A stretch of DNA of 64,000 bases, taken from NCBI RefSeq assembly GCF_001447355.1, contig NZ_JXBW01000004.1, positions 108,805 through 172,804 on the forward strand, given 5' to 3'. The stretch is from Alicyclobacillus tolerans. Lineage in GTDB: Bacteria; Bacillota; Bacilli; Alicyclobacillales; Alicyclobacillaceae. The position numbers and the translations under genes were made by a program. The notes below the pieces were generated by a model. The model did no database searches. It was not told where the DNA came from and saw nothing but the letters and a program-made list of their open reading frames with translations. Shown here piece after piece: positions 42,479-56,717 of the stretch; within the stretch, counting starts at the first letter, position 1; every line of letters starts with the position of its first letter.

Positions 42479-43498
42479 TCAGCGCCGCGCCCGCTTGCGT
42501 CCTTTGTCGCGGTACTTGTTCCATTCCGGGCTTTCCAGCACGCGCCCCGTGCCAATGACGACACAATGCATCGGGTTCTCCGCGATATGCACAGGTACCT
42601 GCAATTCGTCCTTCATGAGCTTGTCCAACCCGTCGACAAGTGCACCGCCGCCAGTCAGCATGACGCCTTTGTCGAAGATGTCGGCCGCCAGTTCCGGCGG
42701 CGTCTGTTCCAGCACGGACTTGGTGGCCTGCACGATGGCGATGACCGGTTCCTGCAACGCCTCGCGCAGTTCCTCCGCGTGCACCGTAATGGTCTTCGGC
42801 AGTCCCGTGACCATATCCCGACCACGCACTTCCGTGCTGTTGGTGCGCCCGCCCGGATACACCGTCGCCAGCTCTTTTTTCAACTCTTCCGCCGTGCGTT
42901 CACCAATCATCAAGTTGTACTCGCGGCGGATATGTTTGACGATGGCTTCATCCAGCTTGTCCCCGGCGATGCGCAGCGACGTCGATGTGACGACGTCGCC
43001 CAGCGACAGAACCGCAATATCTGTCGTACCGCCGCCGATATCGACCACCATGCTGCCGCTCGGTTCGAAAATGTTGAGTCCCGCCCCGATGGCGGCAGCC
43101 TTCGGCTCCTCAATCAAATCCACCTGTTTAATGCCGACCGCTTCAGCCGCTTCGCGCACGGCCTTTTGCTCGACCGACGTAATGCCAGCCGGCACACAGA
43201 TCATGACGCGCGGTCTGCCGAACATGCTTTTACCTACTGTTTTATTTAAAAAGTGGCGAAGCATGATCTCCGTGATTTCAAAGTCTGCGATCACCCCTTC
43301 GCGCAACGGCCGGATGGCCACAATGTTGCCCGGCGTGCGCCCCAGCATGCGACGAGCCTCTTCGCCGACCGCAACCACTTGCTTCGTCACCTGATCTATC
43401 GCAACGACGGAAGGTTCATCGAGTACAATCCCTTGTCCTTTGACGTGCACGAGCACGTTTGCGGTTCCCAAGTCGACACCAACATCCCTAGAAAACAT
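42479..43498 (-). CDS. mbl: Rod-shape determining protein, MreB family (Mbl)
   Basis: A bacterial actin of 339 residues that guides elongation-phase wall synthesis. Phosphate 1 motif VGVDLGTANVLVHV near the start, phosphate 2 VVDIGGGTTDIAVLSLGDVV, adenosine motif GVMLTGGGALVDGLD, and the N-terminal amphipathic MFSRDVGVD. The position after spoIIID and before the flagellar pair matches Bacillus mbl rather than mreB, which lies with mreC and mreD. Confidence 0.94.
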   Translation of the reverse strand: MFSRDVGVDLGTANVLVHVKGQGIVLDEPSVVAIDQVTKQVVAVGEEARRMLGRTPGNIVAIRPLREGVIADFEITEIMLRHFLNKTVGKSMFGRPRVMICVPAGITSVEQKAVREAAEAVGIKQVDLIEEPKAAAIGAGLNIFEPSGSMVVDIGGGTTDIAVLSLGDVVTSTSLRIAGDKLDEAIVKHIRREYNLMIGERTAEELKKELATVYPGGRTNSTEVRGRDMVTGLPKTITVHAEELREALQEPVIAIVQATKSVLEQTPPELAADIFDKGVMLTGGGALVDGLDKLMKDELQVPVHIAENPMHCVVIGTGRVLESPEWNKYRDKGRKRARR

Positions 43499-43592
43499 TT
43501 GCAGCGAGTCCTCCTAAGATTAGAGCGTGCATGATTGAGGGAAAGACGTTCGTATCCTCGAACATATAGAGTGGGAATGCAAGGATGTAGTT

Positions 43593-43901
43593 CTACAGCC
43601 CGCTTGAAACTCCTCTGCGCGATTCGAAGTTTTTCGACCCCGCCTGCACTTCTTCTTCCCTATGATACTTCATTTTGGTCGCCTCGCCACCGCGCAAATG
43701 GCGAATGGACTTGTGATATTCAAGAATTTCTTTGACACGATTCGCCAAGTCGGGATTGATTTCTGGCAGGCGCTCCGTCAAGTCCTTGTGCACAGTGCTC
43801 TTTGAGACGCCGAATTCGCGCGCGATTGTGCGCACTGTGTTACGCGTCTCGACAATGTACTCTCCAATTTTAAGAGTACGCTCCTTGATGTAATCATGCA
43901 C
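43593..43901 (-). CDS. spoIIID: Sporulation transcriptional regulator SpoIIID
   Basis: A small DNA-binding protein that switches mother-cell gene expression between sigma-E and sigma-K stages. It reads HDYIKERTLKIGEYIVETRN, TVRTIAREFGVSKSTVHKDL, then TERLPEINPDLANRVKEILE, nearly the Bacillus sequence, with a helix-turn-helix at residues ~22-42 and a C-terminal basic helix. The GTG at 43901 gives the known N-terminus, with GGAGG upstream; the open frame extends to 44402 but the extra part is Arg/Ser-rich noise. 102 residues, slightly longer than Bacillus (93). Confidence 0.96.
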   Translation of the reverse strand: MHDYIKERTLKIGEYIVETRNTVRTIAREFGVSKSTVHKDLTERLPEINPDLANRVKEILEYHKSIRHLRGGEATKMKYHREEEVQAGSKNFESRRGVSSGL

Positions 43902-44125
43902 TCCCCTCGCCTCCCCACTGCAGGTCAGTTGGTCTGTTACATGTATATGAGGGGGTGTACACCGTATGCGCAGGGAGCCTGGCCATTTCGAATTCTCTGT
44001 GCAAATTCGACAGAATACTTCCTGGGAAATAAATCGGAGCCGAACGAGATCGAATTTCCGGGAAATTAAGCAGATAGAGACGAGAGAGGGCGGATCGAGA
44101 AGCTCGTGAAAGCTTGCGATAACAA
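43902..44125. other. spoIIID upstream region
   Basis: About 220 bases between the spoIIQ terminator and spoIIID. It must hold the spoIIID promoter (sigma-E type in Bacillus), but I could not fix the boxes with confidence. Confidence 0.35.
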
Positions 44126-44153
44126 GAAAAACCGCCCGCATGATACGGGCGGA
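44126..44153 (-). terminator. Terminator of spoIIQ
   Basis: Minus-strand stem CCGCCCG / CGGGCGG with a 7-base loop, followed by TTTTTC, about 30 bases past the spoIIQ stop. Confidence 0.92.
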
Positions 44154-44181
44154 AGGTCCGCTGGCACGGCCCGAATGGAGA

Positions 44182-44871
44182 TTATTGCTTCGGCAATACC
44201 GTCTCTGGATCAATCGGCGAACCGTTGAGATTGACTTGGAAGTACAAGTGATTGCCTTGGCTTTGCTCAAACACGTTGGTCGACGTGGTGCCGATGGTGT
44301 CTCCCGCCTCGATGCTCTGACCTTGCTTGACATCGACCGATCCGAGCGATTGATACGTCTCCGTATACCCATCTGGAGAACTGACGACAACTTCATAGCC
44401 ATACAAGGGCTGGTTGGATACGGATTCTACTGTTCCTTTTTGCGCAGCGACGACGGTAAACGTCTGGCCACCTTTGGCCTGAATATCGATGCCTTTGTGC
44501 GGATAGTACGTGTTATCGTAGTCAACCAGGGCCTTTTCCTGTTGTGTTGCGCTGCCGTGAATCGGGTAGAATCCCATCGTCACGCTCGCGTCAGTGCCTT
44601 CCTGATATGGCCACAGCCACGGTTCCAAGCCTGCAGACGTCGTCTGTGTCGTGGTCTGCGGCGTGGTGTTGGTCTCGGTCGGCTGCACCGACGTCTGTGT
44701 GCTACCTGACTGACTTTTCGCGTACATCAGACCGATGATGACCGCTGCCGCACCGAGATAGATTGCGGGATACAACCAACGCTTCGACATCCATCGTTTC
44801 GCATTGCTCGGGCGCCCGTTTGGTGCGTCCGGCGTTTGATTTTCATGGTTTGGATGTTGTTTGTCATCCAT
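44182..44871 (-). CDS. spoIIQ: Stage II sporulation protein Q (LytM/M23 domain)
   Basis: Forespore membrane protein that pairs with SpoIIIAH to form the channel and ratchet around the forespore. An N-terminal cytosolic tail, one helix (YPAIYLGAAAVIIGLMYA, residues ~34-51), a Thr/Gln-rich linker and an M23 domain from ~95. The first metal pair is present (YYPHKGIDIQ) but the usual HxH is HLY (GNHLYFQV), so one ligand is missing and the domain is probably structural, as in Bacillus. The order spoIID-spoIIQ-spoIIID is conserved. Confidence 0.9.
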   Translation of the reverse strand: MDDKQHPNHENQTPDAPNGRPSNAKRWMSKRWLYPAIYLGAAAVIIGLMYAKSQSGSTQTSVQPTETNTTPQTTTQTTSAGLEPWLWPYQEGTDASVTMGFYPIHGSATQQEKALVDYDNTYYPHKGIDIQAKGGQTFTVVAAQKGTVESVSNQPLYGYEVVVSSPDGYTETYQSLGSVDVKQGQSIEAGDTIGTTSTNVFEQSQGNHLYFQVNLNGSPIDPETVLPKQ

Positions 44872-44950
44872 GTGGCGCTCACCTCAGTAGTGAGTCTCGC
44901 CACGAAAACTAGAGTCTATACCTAGGGACGAAAAATTTGGCTAGATTTAC

Positions 44951-45982
44951 TTACCCTTTTCTTCCAGTCGGTGCACCGGCATCGGTAGCGGTTTGCGAGA
45001 GTTTCGCACCTGGGTAAAAGTGCGCAAGAATCGCCTGCCACGTCCACCCTTTGGCCGCGAGCAACGAAGCTTCATGCAGGCTCATCCCGAGGTCGTTGCC
45101 GCGCCCATACGTCGTGATCGTCACCTGGTCTGGTGTGAGATGCCAGACAAAGTCGCTTGATGGGAGTTGCAGTAGATTTGCAAACGACTGCCCGGTCATG
45201 GTCGTTTTGCCGATCCGCACGGCGGTGACAAAGCCGTCTGCCCCGCGTTGTACCTGCAGCGAATCGGTGCTGGTGATATGGGTGCCCAGGGCTTGGTTGA
45301 GCGCGGCAATGGAAAACGTGTTGGTTGCCGTATCGCTTGGGCTTGCCTTATCGTCTGGGCAAGCGACAGCCTGCAAATAGGGTATGTCTTGGCCGAGGGC
45401 GGCCAATCCCGTGCGCGTACGCCCCGTCGAGATGGCGCACATAAAGGCGAGGATCGGCTGCTGATTGAACGTCAAGATGCGCCCACCCGTCATTTCAATA
45501 GCAGTTTGGATGCGCGTGATGAACGCCAAGGCTCGGCTCGTCCCGATGGCAGATTCCAGTTCGTCTTCGGTGGCCACAGGGAGATCCAGCGCCGGGTCGT
45601 CGGTCAGTTCCGCCCCGTGCTTGCGGGCGAGTGCGGCTGGATTTGCGATGGCCCGCTCCGCGAAGGTGCGCGTCGCCACAGCGGCCGCCTCCAAGCTTGC
45701 CAGCGGTGCATCCGGCGAACACTCGGCGCTAAGCACTTCTAAAATGTAGGTGTTGAGCGGGAGGGTAGAAACTTGATTAAGCGACGGATCATAGACGCGA
45801 ATATCGGTGGTGGCGTCTGGGCTTTGAATCCAAGCACCGACGTTGGGCATTGGGCTGCGCTGAAACAGTTTGGCGATCCCGATGGGCAAAAGAATCATCG
45901 CGATAAACGCGAGCGTGACGCGCACCGCAAATTGCAAGGGGCCGTTGGCTCGCGACGGATGATGCGGCGTGGGCTGGGGCAT
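44951..45982 (-). CDS. spoIID: Stage II sporulation protein D
   Basis: Membrane-anchored lytic transglycosylase that cuts septal peptidoglycan during engulfment with SpoIIP and SpoIIM. One N-terminal helix (VRVTLAFIAMILLPIGIAKL), then the SpoIID domain with NTYILEVLSAEC (catalytic Glu region), LEAAAVATRTFAERA, the cysteine pair typical of the domain (FMCAIS and VACPDD) and the end motif GRGNDLGMSLHEASLLAAKG. ATG 45982 follows GAGAGGAG by about nine bases; the upstream open frame to 46081 lies in the murA terminator region. ~343 residues, normal. Confidence 0.93.
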   Translation of the reverse strand: MPQPTPHHPSRANGPLQFAVRVTLAFIAMILLPIGIAKLFQRSPMPNVGAWIQSPDATTDIRVYDPSLNQVSTLPLNTYILEVLSAECSPDAPLASLEAAAVATRTFAERAIANPAALARKHGAELTDDPALDLPVATEDELESAIGTSRALAFITRIQTAIEMTGGRILTFNQQPILAFMCAISTGRTRTGLAALGQDIPYLQAVACPDDKASPSDTATNTFSIAALNQALGTHITSTDSLQVQRGADGFVTAVRIGKTTMTGQSFANLLQLPSSDFVWHLTPDQVTITTYGRGNDLGMSLHEASLLAAKGWTWQAILAHFYPGAKLSQTATDAGAPTGRKG

Positions 45983-46116
45983 GGGCTGGGTCTCCTCTCT
46001 GCGTACGGATTGCGACAAGGCTTTGTGTGTGCCGCACAGCGGACAACCTGTTGCCAAGAGATATGCCAAACAGCCGCCCAATATGCCACGTCAGCAAAAA
46101 ATCGCGACTTCATACA

Positions 46117-46150
46117 GAAAAAACGCCCTTGGCAGAGTCGCCAAGAGCGT
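46117..46150 (-). terminator. Terminator of murA
   Basis: Minus-strand stem ACGCTCTTGGC / GCCAAGGGCGT with a 6-base loop, followed by TTTTTT, about 45 bases after the murA stop and before spoIID. Confidence 0.92.
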
Positions 46151-46194
46151 CCACGATATACCGTTGTCCAGCCATTCGCCTGCAGAAACGCGGT

Positions 46195-47490
46195 TCAGCC
46201 GACCGATTTTGCCGATTGCCCGATGTCCTCAAAGCGCTCGATGGCCGCACCGAGCCGCTTAAACTTCGCGACGAGATTATCATAGCCACGGTCCAAGTGA
46301 TGCAACCCATGAACCTCCGTCTCGCCTTCCGCAATCAGGCCGGCGATGACCAGAGCCGCACCCGCACGCAGATCCGTCGCGGTCACGCGCGCACCAGACA
46401 GACGTGCCACGCCGTCAATAACCGCCGTGCGCCCTTCGATATGAATGTTGGCGCCCATGCGCTGCAACTCGGCGACATGCATAAAGCGGTTCTCGAACAC
46501 CGTCTCTGTGACCATGCTCGTGCCCTGCGCCACCGTCAGCGCCGCGACGATTTGCGCCTGCATATCCGTCGGATAAGACGGGTAATAGTGCGTCTTGACG
46601 TCCAAAGGCCGCATGCGCCCGCTTGGACATGGCCAAACTTTGATGCCGTCCACCCGATCTTCGATGGTCGCACCCGCCTCTTCCAACTTCGCGATGAGCG
46701 ACATCAAATGGTGAGACAGCGCGTTTTCGACATACACGCCACGCCCAATCAGCGCGGCGGCAACGAGGAACGTACCTGCCTCAATTCTGTCCGGGATCAC
46801 GGCGTGCGTCGCCCCACTGAGCGTATCCACGCCGTCAATCCGAATAATATCCGTACCCGCACCGCGCACGCGTGCGCCCATCGCGTTCAGGTAATTGGCG
46901 AGATCCACATTCTCCGGTTCTTTCGCCGCATTCTCGATGATGGTCTGGCCTTTCGCCAATGTTGCCGCCATCATGATGTTTTGCGTTGCGCCGACACTCG
47001 GTACGTCGAGATAAATGCGCGCACCGTGCAGGCCGCCGCGCGGCGCCCGCAAATGGACAAACCCGTTCTCCACGACGCTCGTCGCACCTAAGGCCTCAAG
47101 CCCCTTAATGTGCAAATCGACTGGGCGCGGTCCAATGTTACAGCCGCCCGGCAACGCGATCATCGCCTCGCCAAAGCGCGCCAAAAGCGGCCCGGCGACG
47201 ACGAACGACGCCCGCATGCGGCGGACGAGCTCCGCCGGGGGCGTCACGCTATACAGGCTGCGCGCATCGACGCGGACCGTCGTTCCCTTCCAGTCGATTT
47301 TGGCGCCAAGCGCGGCCACCGTATTGGCCATGTTTTCGACGTCGAGCAGGTGCGGGACTTCTTCGATTTGGCTCACGCCATGCTCTGCGAGCAGGCTGGC
47401 GGCCAAAATCGGCAACACCGCATTCTTCGCCCCACTGACGCGAACCGTGCCCTCAAGTGGGCACCCGCCTTGAATCACTATTTTTGCCAT
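46195..47490 (-). CDS. murA: UDP-N-acetylglucosamine 1-carboxyvinyltransferase
   Basis: First committed step of peptidoglycan synthesis: enolpyruvyl transfer from PEP to UDP-GlcNAc. The catalytic Cys117 is in [14 protein letters not shown], the target of fosfomycin; Lys22-Asn23 (SGAKNAVLP) and the C-terminal [15 protein letters not shown] are also conserved. 431 residues. It corresponds to murAA by position between ywmB and spoIID. Confidence 0.96.
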   Translation of the reverse strand: MAKIVIQGGCPLEGTVRVSGAKNAVLPILAASLLAEHGVSQIEEVPHLLDVENMANTVAALGAKIDWKGTTVRVDARSLYSVTPPAELVRRMRASFVVAGPLLARFGEAMIALPGGCNIGPRPVDLHIKGLEALGATSVVENGFVHLRAPRGGLHGARIYLDVPSVGATQNIMMAATLAKGQTIIENAAKEPENVDLANYLNAMGARVRGAGTDIIRIDGVDTLSGATHAVIPDRIEAGTFLVAAALIGRGVYVENALSHHLMSLIAKLEEAGATIEDRVDGIKVWPCPSGRMRPLDVKTHYYPSYPTDMQAQIVAALTVAQGTSMVTETVFENRFMHVAELQRMGANIHIEGRTAVIDGVARLSGARVTATDLRAGAALVIAGLIAEGETEVHGLHHLDRGYDNLVAKFKRLGAAIERFEDIGQSAKSVG

Positions 47491-47555
47491 GCCGTAACCT
47501 CCGCAAAGGCTCTCTTCGACATCCTCGTCACGAAGCGTTACGTGGACGTGTCGTA

Positions 47556-48524
<969 letters not shown>

Positions 48525-48596
48525 CTAAACATCGAAACACGAACTTTGATAGGTTTCGTAGATGGTTTCGGAAAGTCGTCCGTCTTACGCAAATCG

Positions 48597-48860
48597 TCAC
48601 AAACTGCCGTTGAGGAGTTGAATGGAGCCAAGGAGCAACACCGCGACCAGCACAGTGAGAATGCCGCCAACCAAGGCGAGAAAAAAGCGAAGCAACTGCG
48701 CCTGCCCACTGAGTGGCTGCCGTACAATGTTCTCCCACTTCAAACTGCCAAGCGCCCACCAGACGCCAATCACGCCGATGAAAAACAGCAACAACACAAG
48801 CATCCCATCTGCCGCGAGCGTCACATTGACGTGCGCGGTCCCTGGCATCGTCGTGTTCAA
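48597..48860 (-). CDS. ywzB: DUF1146 membrane protein YwzB
   Basis: A small two-helix membrane protein (MLVLLLFFIGVIGVWWALGS and LLRFFLALVGGILTVLVAVL) with the family core LKWENIVRQPLSGQAQLLRF between the helices. The function is unknown; it always lies between the atp operon and ywmB/murA in Bacillales. The TTG at 48860 follows AGGGGA by nine bases; ATG 48881 overlaps that site, and ATG 48848 is an alternative. Confidence 0.85.
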   Translation of the reverse strand: MNTTMPGTAHVNVTLAADGMLVLLLFFIGVIGVWWALGSLKWENIVRQPLSGQAQLLRFFLALVGGILTVLVAVLLLGSIQLLNGSL

Positions 48861-48972
48861 AGGGAAGGCTCCCCTTTCCATCTACAGCGTGAATAAAACA
48901 GGCCGCCCCAGCGCAGTATCCATGTCGATTCTGCGAGAGACGGCCTTGTCTCTATCTCAATCCTACCACATC

Positions 48973-49419
48973 TTAGGCACGCACTGGTGTCGCCGTCAAA
49001 AATCCATTTAAACGCTGGTGTTCAGCGATGGCTTCCAGGCGCAGGTTGGCACGTACCAAGGCAGCGCGTGCGCGCTCCGCCTCCGCGCCGTCGCCACTTT
49101 GCAGAAGGCGCTTTTCCGCACGCTCCTTCGCCAATTGGGCGCGCGCCGGATCGATATCCGCCGGCAGTTCCGCCGTATCTGCGAGCAGCGTGATTTTGTC
49201 CGGCAACACCTCGACAAAGCCGCCGCTGACCGGCACGACATCCTCGCGCCCGTCCTCGAGCTTGATGCGCACAAGGCAAGGCTTGACCGCGGTTGCGAGC
49301 GCCATGTGGCGCGGCAGGATGCCGAGCTCACCGTAACCACCCTGCAAGGTCACCATGCGCACATCCATCGCCAGCACCATGCGTTCGGGCGTCACAATCT
49401 CCAACGGTACGGTTATCAT
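48973..49419 (-). CDS. atpC: ATP synthase epsilon subunit
   Basis: F1 central-stalk subunit. The N-terminal beta sandwich (VPLEIVTPERMVLAMDVRMV, then GELGILPRHMALATAV) and the C-terminal helical hairpin (DPARAQLAKERAEKRLLQSG) are both present, so it can adopt the inhibitory extended form. ATG 49419 is used, three codons inside the open frame. Last gene of the atp operon, 33 bases after atpD. Confidence 0.94.
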   Translation of the reverse strand: MITVPLEIVTPERMVLAMDVRMVTLQGGYGELGILPRHMALATAVKPCLVRIKLEDGREDVVPVSGGFVEVLPDKITLLADTAELPADIDPARAQLAKERAEKRLLQSGDGAEAERARAALVRANLRLEAIAEHQRLNGFLTATPVRA

Positions 49420-49452
49420 CCCGCTCACCTACCTCTCCGAGACGTCGCCATC

Positions 49453-50871
<1,419 letters not shown>

Positions 50872-50897
50872 TTACGCACATCGCCGCAGGGCGGGCA

Positions 50898-51758
50898 TTA
50901 GCGCAATGCCTCCGCGCCGCCGACGATTTCCGCAATCTGTGTCGTAATGGCTGCCTGCCGCGCCCGGTTGAGCGAGAGCGTCAGGTCCGAGATGAGTTCC
51001 TTCGCGTTGTCGGTCGCGTTGCCCATCGCCGTCATGCGCGCTGCGTGTTCCGACGCCTTGGCGTCCAGCACAGCCTGGTAGACGAGCGTTTCCGCATAAC
51101 GCGGCAACAGAGCGGCCAACACCGCTTCTTCATCCGGTTCAAACTCATATATCCGACGCGGGCCCTTTGCCTCGTCCGCGAGGCTGTCGAGCGGCAGCAC
51201 CTTCTTCACGATGGGGCGCTGCGAAGCCGCGTTGATAAATTCGTTGTAAATGAAGTACAACTCGTCGAACTCCGCGCGCTCGTACGCGCTGACAACCGCC
51301 TCTGCGAGATGGCGGATGGAGTGATATGTCGGGGAGTCCGCGAGATCGACCACATCGGCGGCGACAGGGAAGCCGCGGCGGCGGAAGTAGTCACGGCCGC
51401 GTTTGCCGACCGCATAAATGGCGAACGACGCCTTGTCCTTTTTGCCGAACTCTTGCATCGCCGCCCGCACGACCTGTGCGTTGTACGGCCCGGCCAACCC
51501 GCGGTCCGCGGTGATGACGAGATAACCCGTGCGTTTCACAGGGCGGGACGCAAGCAGTGGATGCTTGACGTGGCGCGCCGATTGCGAAAGGTTGGCGAGC
51601 ATGTCTTGCATCTTCGCCAAGTATGGCTTCGACTGCTGAACAGCATCTTGGACGCGGCGCAGTTTCGCTGCCGCCACCATCTCCATCGCCTTCGTGATCT
51701 GCGACGTGTTGCGCACGCTTTTGATGCGGCGCTTGATGTCGCGCATATTTTGTGGCAT
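50898..51758 (-). CDS. atpG: ATP synthase gamma subunit
   Basis: F1 rotor shaft. N-terminal MRDIKRRIKSVRNTSQITKA, then MEMVAAAKLRRVQ, and C-terminal ERAARMTAMGNATDN-type motif (HAARMTAMGNATDNAKELIS), the two coiled-coil helices that turn inside alpha3-beta3. 286 residues. It lies between atpA and atpD. Confidence 0.96.
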   Translation of the reverse strand: MPQNMRDIKRRIKSVRNTSQITKAMEMVAAAKLRRVQDAVQQSKPYLAKMQDMLANLSQSARHVKHPLLASRPVKRTGYLVITADRGLAGPYNAQVVRAAMQEFGKKDKASFAIYAVGKRGRDYFRRRGFPVAADVVDLADSPTYHSIRHLAEAVVSAYERAEFDELYFIYNEFINAASQRPIVKKVLPLDSLADEAKGPRRIYEFEPDEEAVLAALLPRYAETLVYQAVLDAKASEHAARMTAMGNATDNAKELISDLTLSLNRARQAAITTQIAEIVGGAEALR

Positions 51759-51865
51759 TGTCCGAATTCACCACCTTGGGAGGTCGTCGCCGACCCCGTA
51801 TCGTGCACTCGCGCCGCGCGGCCCGCATATTCCGGGCCGCGCCGACAACGTCACCGTTCTATCCG

Positions 51866-53927
<2,062 letters not shown>

Positions 53928-53934
<7 letters not shown>

Positions 53935-54422
53935 ACGAGTTCACCCAACCGCTTTTCTGCCTCGGCCACCATTTCGCGATGCAGTTCCGGCGACACGTGG
54001 CTATGCAACAGCTTCGCCGTCAACTCGACAGACAACTCTGCAACGCGCTGTGTGACGGCTGCCAACGCTTCGTCGCGCTCGCGGACGATAGCCTGGCGAT
54101 TCTCCTCCAGAATGCGAGAGGCTTCTTCTTCCGCCTTCAACAAAATCTCTCTCGCCTGCTCATCTGCGCGCACGCGTGCCGCATCAAGCAGGTTCTTGGC
54201 TTCCTTACGGGCCTCGTCGAGCAACCGACGTTGCTCTGCCAACAGGCTGGCCGCTTCTTCGCGGCTCTTCTCCGCTTCGGTAATCTGCGATTCAACGTGT
54301 TGTCTGCGCTGTTCTAACATTTTGGCCAACGGTCTAAACGCAAACCGCTGGATGAAGAAGAACACAATCAGGAACGAAATAATGGAAAAGATAAACGTCC
54401 CGACCTGAAAGACGCCACCCAT
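53928..54422 (-). CDS. atpF: ATP synthase subunit b
   Basis: Peripheral-stalk subunit: one N-terminal membrane helix (FIFSIISFLIVFFFIQRFAF) followed by a long charged amphipathic helix (KSREEAASLLAEQRRLLDEA, and so on). ATG 54422 gives MGGVFQVGTF; the GTG at 54434 directly abuts the AAGGGA site and is less likely. About 164 residues. Confidence 0.94.
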
Positions 54423-54502
54423 GTGCGACGACACTCCCTTCTGCTATGGATTCGCGCTTCGCCAGGGCCCAACCGCGCCGTGGAATCGCTCCAACGGCGA
54501 AC

Positions 54503-54766
<264 letters not shown>

Positions 54767-54896
54767 TTAGTCGCTGTGAATGGTATGAATTGCGCCAACA
54801 CTGCGCACATTGTGCAGATAACATCGCGCTTTGCGCGACAATACCATCTCACATACGGGTATGCATGTCCGAACCGCCGCGGGTAAACGGCGGCCG

Positions 54897-55661
54897 TCAA
54901 TCGTGAGCGTGGCCTTCGAACGATTTGTTGCCGACGTACAGACACATCAGGATGGAGAACACATACGCTTGAATCGTTGCGACAAACCCACTGTAGAACA
55001 ACCACAACACGATGAGCGGCAACTGCCACGGAATCCAGTGCAGCGCGAATGGTGCGCGCAACATGATGCCAAGTAGCGCTTCACCGGCAAAGATGTTGCC
55101 GTAAAGTCGCATGCCGTGCGTCAACGGATTCGTGATTTCTTCAATCACCGCCAGCGGCGATGGGGAGTAGAAATGGCGCAGCCACTGTTTCGGATGGCGC
55201 AAGCCGCGCGCATGGCTGATGACCCAGACCATAATCGCCAAAGCGAGCGCCATGCTCATGTTCGACGTCGGCGAGTCAAACAATTCGATATCGCCTTTGG
55301 AACCAGCGAGATCGGACGGAGTCAATCCCCACACGGACATGGGCGGATTGAAGTGCACCGTGATGCTCATAATGAGCCCGAGCCAGTTCGCGACGAACAA
55401 GAAGAGCAGCATGACGAACGCCAGGGGCAGAATGAAGTTGACCGATTGTTCGGTCGGCATCGTCTCGCGCGCCATGTTGGTCGCAAACTCAGCCGCCCAT
55501 TCGATCAGATTCTGCAAGCCGCGCGGCCGCCGCATGTCCATGCGAGCCAGGCCCACACGCAACACGACGAAAATAATCAGCCCCGTCAGAAAAATGGTGG
55601 CGATCACCGTGACATTGGTCTGCCAAATCGTCCCCGCGAATAGCGTTGGGAATACCGGCAC
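54897..55661 (-). CDS. atpB: ATP synthase subunit a
   Basis: Stator channel subunit with five to six helices. The essential Arg is in THGMRLYGNIFAGEALLGIM, and the end has FVATIQAYVFSILMCLYVGN. 254 residues. The gene lies 8 bases after atpI. Confidence 0.95.
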   Translation of the reverse strand: MPVFPTLFAGTIWQTNVTVIATIFLTGLIIFVVLRVGLARMDMRRPRGLQNLIEWAAEFATNMARETMPTEQSVNFILPLAFVMLLFLFVANWLGLIMSITVHFNPPMSVWGLTPSDLAGSKGDIELFDSPTSNMSMALALAIMVWVISHARGLRHPKQWLRHFYSPSPLAVIEEITNPLTHGMRLYGNIFAGEALLGIMLRAPFALHWIPWQLPLIVLWLFYSGFVATIQAYVFSILMCLYVGNKSFEGHAHD

Positions 55662-55669
55662 TGTCTCAC

Positions 55670-56071
55670 CTACTTTTCTGTGGATTGGTCACTCGGGTTC
55701 CTGGCATAACTGTACAATCCGGCAAATACGAAGGCGAACCCCAGCACATACCCAACGAGCGCAGTGTACGGATTGAACAGCGTTTTAAATTTCAGGGAAA
55801 TGATCATGATGAGGACGATCAGCACGAGGCGCGAGAACATCCCCAGCATCCCTGACGCAAACAGAGCCGGCCCTTGCATGTTGTCGTTGTGATGTCCTTG
55901 GCGAATCATGCTGAGCACAACAAACAGACCGCCGAACTCTCCAAGCAGGAGTCCGCTGAAGATGGTCCGCAACCCACCTAGAACACCTAAACATACTGCA
56001 GTCAGGCCCATAAACACCAACCAAGAGACGGTAATGGCGCGCAGGCGTTTGTTCAACCGTTCTACATTCAT
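55670..56071 (-). CDS. atpI: ATP synthase subunit I
   Basis: Small four-helix membrane protein (WLVFMGLTAVCLGVLGGL, LGEFGGLFVVLSM, LFASGMLGMFSRLVLIVLIM, ALVGYVLGFAFVFAGLY) that helps assemble the c-ring in related bacteria. The LxxGEFGGLF element matches the ATP synthase I family. The start overlaps atpZ by four bases. Confidence 0.88.
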   Translation of the reverse strand: MNVERLNKRLRAITVSWLVFMGLTAVCLGVLGGLRTIFSGLLLGEFGGLFVVLSMIRQGHHNDNMQGPALFASGMLGMFSRLVLIVLIMIISLKFKTLFNPYTALVGYVLGFAFVFAGLYSYARNPSDQSTEK

Positions 56072-56406
56072 GGCCTGTCTCCTAGAATCTGTTTGGCGAG
56101 GAACGCAAGCCCCGAAGCACCGACGACGACACCGACAATGACCCCAAGAATCGTCAGCCAGACATGATGGGTCTGTGCGCCGATGTAGTGTCCGAGGATG
56201 CCAAACCCGACAATGCTGCCGCCAAGTTGTAGAATGGCTCCAGAGAAAACAGCAAACGTTTTCCAGACACTAGGTTCTTGACGCGCACCGCGCGCCTTTT
56301 GACGCTGTTCGTCTGCGAACGCACACACCACCCAGTACAGGATGAAGAGAGGGACATAATTGATGAATGTAGTCTCATCGCGGTGTTGGTTGTGCGATTT
56401 CACCAA
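56068..56406 (-). CDS. atpZ: AtpZ/AtpI-type accessory membrane protein
   Basis: Two-helix protein with the AtpZ pattern: GAILQLGGSIVGFGILGHYI, a short loop, then WLTILGVIVGVVVGASGLAF. It is linked in other bacteria to Mg or Ca uptake and c-ring assembly for the synthase. The first ~40 residues (KSHNQHRDETTFINYVPLFI and on) are unusual and may not be translated: GTG codons near residue 26 would give a ~87-residue protein of normal size, but no good ribosome site marks either. First gene of the atp operon. Confidence 0.78.
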   Translation of the reverse strand: MVKSHNQHRDETTFINYVPLFILYWVVCAFADEQRQKARGARQEPSVWKTFAVFSGAILQLGGSIVGFGILGHYIGAQTHHVWLTILGVIVGVVVGASGLAFLAKQILGDRP

Positions 56407-56544
56407 CCATTATTCATATGATTACCGTTTGCAAACCAGGATAACCATACGAAGGAAGGCGTTTCCAGAAACGGATGCGCTAGCTCACCTGTCTCGTAGT
56501 CTGAAACACCCGGTTTTTACGGTGAAATGCCAGAACCCTCGCCT

Positions 56545-56574
56545 ATAGTACACTAGCGCGAAATTCGATGTCAA
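56545..56574 (-). promoter_or_regulatory. Promoter of the atp operon
   Basis: TTGACA (56574-56569), an 18-base spacer and TACTAT (56550-56545) on the minus strand, a good sigma-A match. Transcription would start near 56538 with a leader of ~130 bases to atpZ. Confidence 0.75.
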
Positions 56575-56635
56575 CGGCTGTGCCAGGCTTCTACATCGCC
56601 GATCGCGGCAGGATTTCTACGTTTGTTCACAATTC

Positions 56636-56664
56636 GGCGGCCAAGTCAAATCCGATTGGCCGCC
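56636..56664 (-). terminator. Hairpin downstream of wecB
   Basis: A 9-bp perfect stem GGCGGCCAA / TTGGCCGCC with an 11-base loop, ~55 bases past the wecB stop and upstream of the atp promoter. The T-run is weak (GAATTGTG), so termination is probable rather than certain. Confidence 0.6.
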
Positions 56665-56717
56665 ACTTTACTCCTGCCCCATATTTGGAATTGAAAGCGC
56701 AAGCAACGCCCGCTTCC